A stretch of 5,469 nt of DNA from Clostridia bacterium (GTDB lineage Bacteria > Bacillota > Clostridia > Oscillospirales > CAG-382). Under the pieces are notes generated by a model. That model was given only the letters and a program-made list of their open reading frames with translations, was not told where the DNA came from and searched no databases. This document shows positions 3,387 through 5,469 of this stretch, one piece after another. How positions within the stretch are numbered: position 1 is the first letter of the stretch; each line of letters opens with the position of its first letter. The translations under genes were made by a program, and so were the position numbers. Location of the stretch: the NCBI GenBank assembly GCA_017938055.1, contig JAGBCG010000039.1, positions 1-5,469 on the forward strand, in the 5' to 3' direction.

Positions 3387-5096
3387 TTAAGAATACTTTC
3401 TCTTAATTTTTCCGCTGGTTGTCTTTTCAAAGGCGGTCTTTCTGATTTCAACCTTGATAACTCTCTTGTGTGCGGGCATTGTTGCGTTATATTCTTCAAC
3501 AACACCTTTGATAAGATTATACGCACCATCGTCATCAAGACCCTCAATCTTTTCCTGGAAAGGATAAATCTCTGCCTTAAGACCAACCTCGTCACCGTTT
3601 TCGTCCTTTATGGCACTTACAACAACTTCTTCAATCTCTGTTCTGCCTGTCAGATAATCCTCGATTTCTTCGGGATATATGTTTTTGCCGTTTTTAAGTA
3701 CAATAAGATTCTTCTTTCTTCCCGTAATGTAAAGTCTTTCAAGGTCTGTATCATATCTTCCGTAGTCGCCTGTGCTGAACCATCCGTCCTCTGTCAGAAC
3801 CTCTGCTGTCTTTTCGGGATTGTTGTAGTAACCCATCATTACAATAGGACCCTTAACAAGAATTTCGCCCTCGCCATCTTCGTTCGGGTTATCAATCTTA
3901 ACCTTAACATCAGGGCAAAGCACGCCTACAGATTCAAAGTCATAGAAATGCGTTCTGTTTACAGATACAAGCGGAGAACATTCTGTAATACCGTAGCCGT
4001 TTGTAATGATAACGCCTATGGATTCAAAGAAACGTCCAAGCTCCTCTCTCATGGGAGCTCCGCCACAAACGATAAGTCTTAAGTTTCCGCCAAACTGCTC
4101 GTGAACGGATTTAAAGAGCTTTCTTCTTACGTCAATGCCCACCTTAAGCAGTGCGTTGCTTACTTTAAGCATAGCCTTAAATACATTTGTAAGCTTCTTC
4201 TCTTCAATTCCCGCCCAGATTCACTGGTAGAACTTTTCTACAAACAAAGGAACAAGCATAGCCGCCTCAGGCTTATATGCCTTGAAGTTAGGCAGAATAT
4301 TTCTTATGCTGTCGTTGATACCCATGGTTGTTCCGCACTTGATACCAACAAGAATATCAACAAGTCCGCCGAAGGTATGATGAAGCGGCAACACATTAAT
4401 CATGGTCTTTGCTGTGGAAGAAACCTTAAGTCCGTAGTTCTGTGCACTCATAACATTTGCAAGGCTGAGCATAACGCCCTTTGCCGTGCCTGTTGTGCCT
4501 GATGTATAAACTATCATCTTAAGCTCGTCTTCCGCAGGAGTCATATCGGTATACTCGGTATATCCACCCTCAAACAGCTCTTTACCCGTTTCCATGAGCT
4601 TTTTGTATGAAAGGAACTGACCGTCATCCTCTTTTGCATCAAAGTTTACAAAGTATTTTACGTTGCTGAAAAGCTCTATGTTTGCCTTTATTTTTTCTTC
4701 ATATACCGACGCAAAGAAAAACATGTCTGTTCCACTGTCGTTAATGATATAAGCAATTTCTTCAACCGGAAGCTCTTTGTCCACAGGAACAAATATCGCC
4801 TCACTGTTAAGCACTGATACAAAAGCTGTTATCCACTCATAGCTGTTAGGACCTATTACGGCAATTTTACTGCCTTTCTTAAAGCCGAGCTTTGTAAAAG
4901 CAGAGCCTATGTACTTTGTATCAAGGTAGAACTGCTCAAAGGACACATCTACAATCTGTGTGCCTTTGCGGTAACGGAAAGCGATGTCCTGACCGAACTC
5001 GTTTTGTTTTTTAATAGAGTCTTCAATAACCACCTTCATATTGGGGGTATATTTTACTTCTTTTAAGGGGTAATTGTGCTTGTAATTTTTTAACAT
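3387..5096 (-). pseudogene. AMP-forming acyl-CoA synthetase (FadD/AMP-binding family) interrupted by an in-frame TGA
   Basis: The enzyme activates a carboxylic (probably fatty) acid to an acyl-AMP and then a thioester. The full frame has 569 codons, a normal length, with TGA at codon 292. The N-terminal half carries the P-loop YTSGTTGTAKGV (197-208) and PLHHTFGG (237-244). After the stop, in the same frame, come IWAGIEEK, the GGAPM loop (345-349), YGITE (368-372), WFSTGD (439-444), GRKKN (459-463) and the C-terminal TTSGKIKR with catalytic Lys563. All core motifs are intact, and the only lesion is the TGA between FYQ and IWAGIEEK. A short product (4224-5096, 291 aa) would lack the adenylate-binding and C-terminal parts. 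ATG 4172 could restart the second half but has a poor RBS. The start at ATG 5096 is preferred over GTG 5102; AAAGGA lies at 5112-5107. It follows maf by about 39 bp, likely the same operon. Confidence 0.88.
4221..4223 (-). other. Premature TGA stop within the acyl-CoA synthetase frame
   Basis: The codon at 4223-4221 reads TGA between CAG (Gln291) and ATC (Ile293). The frame is unbroken on both sides, so this is a point change, not a frameshift. Single-base ancestors include CGA (Arg), AGA (Arg) and GGA (Gly). TGA is not used as the stop of any confidently called gene here: seen stops are TAA, plus TAG for maf. Tryptophan is encoded by TGG elsewhere in the window. Confidence 0.9.
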
Positions 5097-5135
5097 AAAC
5101 ACTACATCCTTTCAATGACCAAAACAAAGTCAAAG

Positions 5136-5469
5136 CTAATTATTTTTACACAATATGTTAATACCAAGTTTTTCATTAAAGGTTACAGCAATTCTATTTA
5201 TTGGCAAACCCATTACATTGAAATAATCTCCGTGAATTTTGTTGACAAGCAAAGCACCCAGCTGTTGAATTCCGTATGCTCCCGCCTTGTCCATAGGCTC
5301 ACCGCTGTTTACATACGCAATAATCTCCGCTTGTGTCAACGAACGAAAATAAACATTCGTACTTTCAAAATCCGAGTACAAAAAATCGTCCTTTATCACC
5401 GTAAAGCCTGTATACACAACGTGCCTTTTACCTGAAAGACTTTTAAGAATTTCAACAGCGTCATCCTTA
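5136..5469 (-). CDS. maf: Maf-family nucleotide pyrophosphatase (C-terminal part, runs off the right edge)
   Basis: Maf proteins hydrolyse non-canonical or excess nucleoside triphosphates (dTTP/UTP or m7GTP types) and were first linked to septum inhibition in Bacillus. The 110 visible residues begin KDDAVEILKSLSGKRHVVYTGF, the usual middle of Maf. They include the hallmark IIAYVNSGEPMDKAGAYGIQQLGA, with the conserved Glu, Asp, Lys and Gln of the active site, and end with the typical IHGDYFNVMGLPINRI strand. About 80-90 N-terminal residues, including the substrate loop with the SxRR motif, lie beyond the window. The gene ends in TAG (5138-5136), and the acyl-CoA synthetase follows closely on the same strand, suggesting one transcript. 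Confidence 0.95.
   Translation of the reverse strand, partial: KDDAVEILKSLSGKRHVVYTGFTVIKDDFLYSDFESTNVYFRSLTQAEIIAYVNSGEPMDKAGAYGIQQLGALLVNKIHGDYFNVMGLPINRIAVTFNEKLGINILCKNN

Noticed and set aside
3468..4082. 204-codon plus-strand open frame
   Set aside because: It lies opposite the acyl-CoA synthetase, which has strong family motifs. The plus-strand translation is Cys/Asn/Phe-rich with no recognisable domain or RBS.
4221..4223. Selenocysteine codon
   Set aside because: The enzyme family has no cysteine or selenocysteine catalysis at this place, and I see no clear bSECIS-like stem-loop right after the TGA.
4101..4502. 133-codon plus-strand open frame
   Set aside because: Antisense shadow of the same acyl-CoA synthetase, covering its TGA. 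No family signal.
5115..5435. 106-codon plus-strand open frame
   Set aside because: Antisense to the Maf C-terminal region with its conserved SGEPMDKAGAYGIQ motif.

Overview
The window looks like a low-GC, endospore-forming Firmicute, most likely a gut-type Clostridia (Oscillospiraceae/Ruminococcaceae-like). The reasons are AGGAGG-type ribosome binding sites, AT-rich codon use, a SpoIVFB-type protease behind a sigma-E-like promoter, and the flavour of the encoded proteins. The taxonomic call is inference only.

Layout, left to right. (1) 1-566, minus: first 188 residues of UvrB (excision repair), running off the left edge, with its own strong RBS. (2) 567-726: leader of uvrB with small hairpins and a near-duplicated 13-mer. 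(3) 727-1809, minus: a self-contained, AT-rich cassette. From its promoter it reads: a perfect 13-bp palindrome, a ~185-nt array of GCGATATA / TATATCGC repeats, a 118-aa S23/IVP four-helix-bundle protein, and a 155-aa single-pass membrane protein of unknown function whose ATG directly follows the S23 stop codon. (4) 1787-2686, plus: a sigma-E-like promoter, a 62-aa membrane protein and a SpoIVFB-like M50 protease, translationally coupled. (5) 2674-5469, minus: the C-terminal part of Maf, an AMP-forming acyl-CoA synthetase interrupted by an in-frame TGA, a weak terminator-like hairpin, and an RluA-family pseudouridine synthase whose 3' end overlaps the protease gene.

The main discovery candidate is the repeat array upstream of the S23 gene. 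Its four GCGATATA copies and four TATATCG(C/T) copies pair in perfectly nested order (1-4', 2-3', 3-2', 4-1'). Between consecutive stems both strands carry a small hairpin, so the predicted RNA is a ladder of three stacked four-way junctions. All three hairpins on the 3' side carry a tandem G.A/A.G mismatch; the 5'-side hairpins are plain Watson-Crick. The array ends exactly at the ribosome binding site of the S23 gene. S23 is structurally related to Avd, which acts with structured RNA in diversity-generating retroelements. I therefore suggest an RNA-protein cassette with a cargo gene, possibly mobile.

The cassette promoter (sigma-A type, leftward) and the protease promoter (sigma-E type, rightward) occupy the same ~30 bp on opposite strands, so the two operons should exclude each other at initiation.
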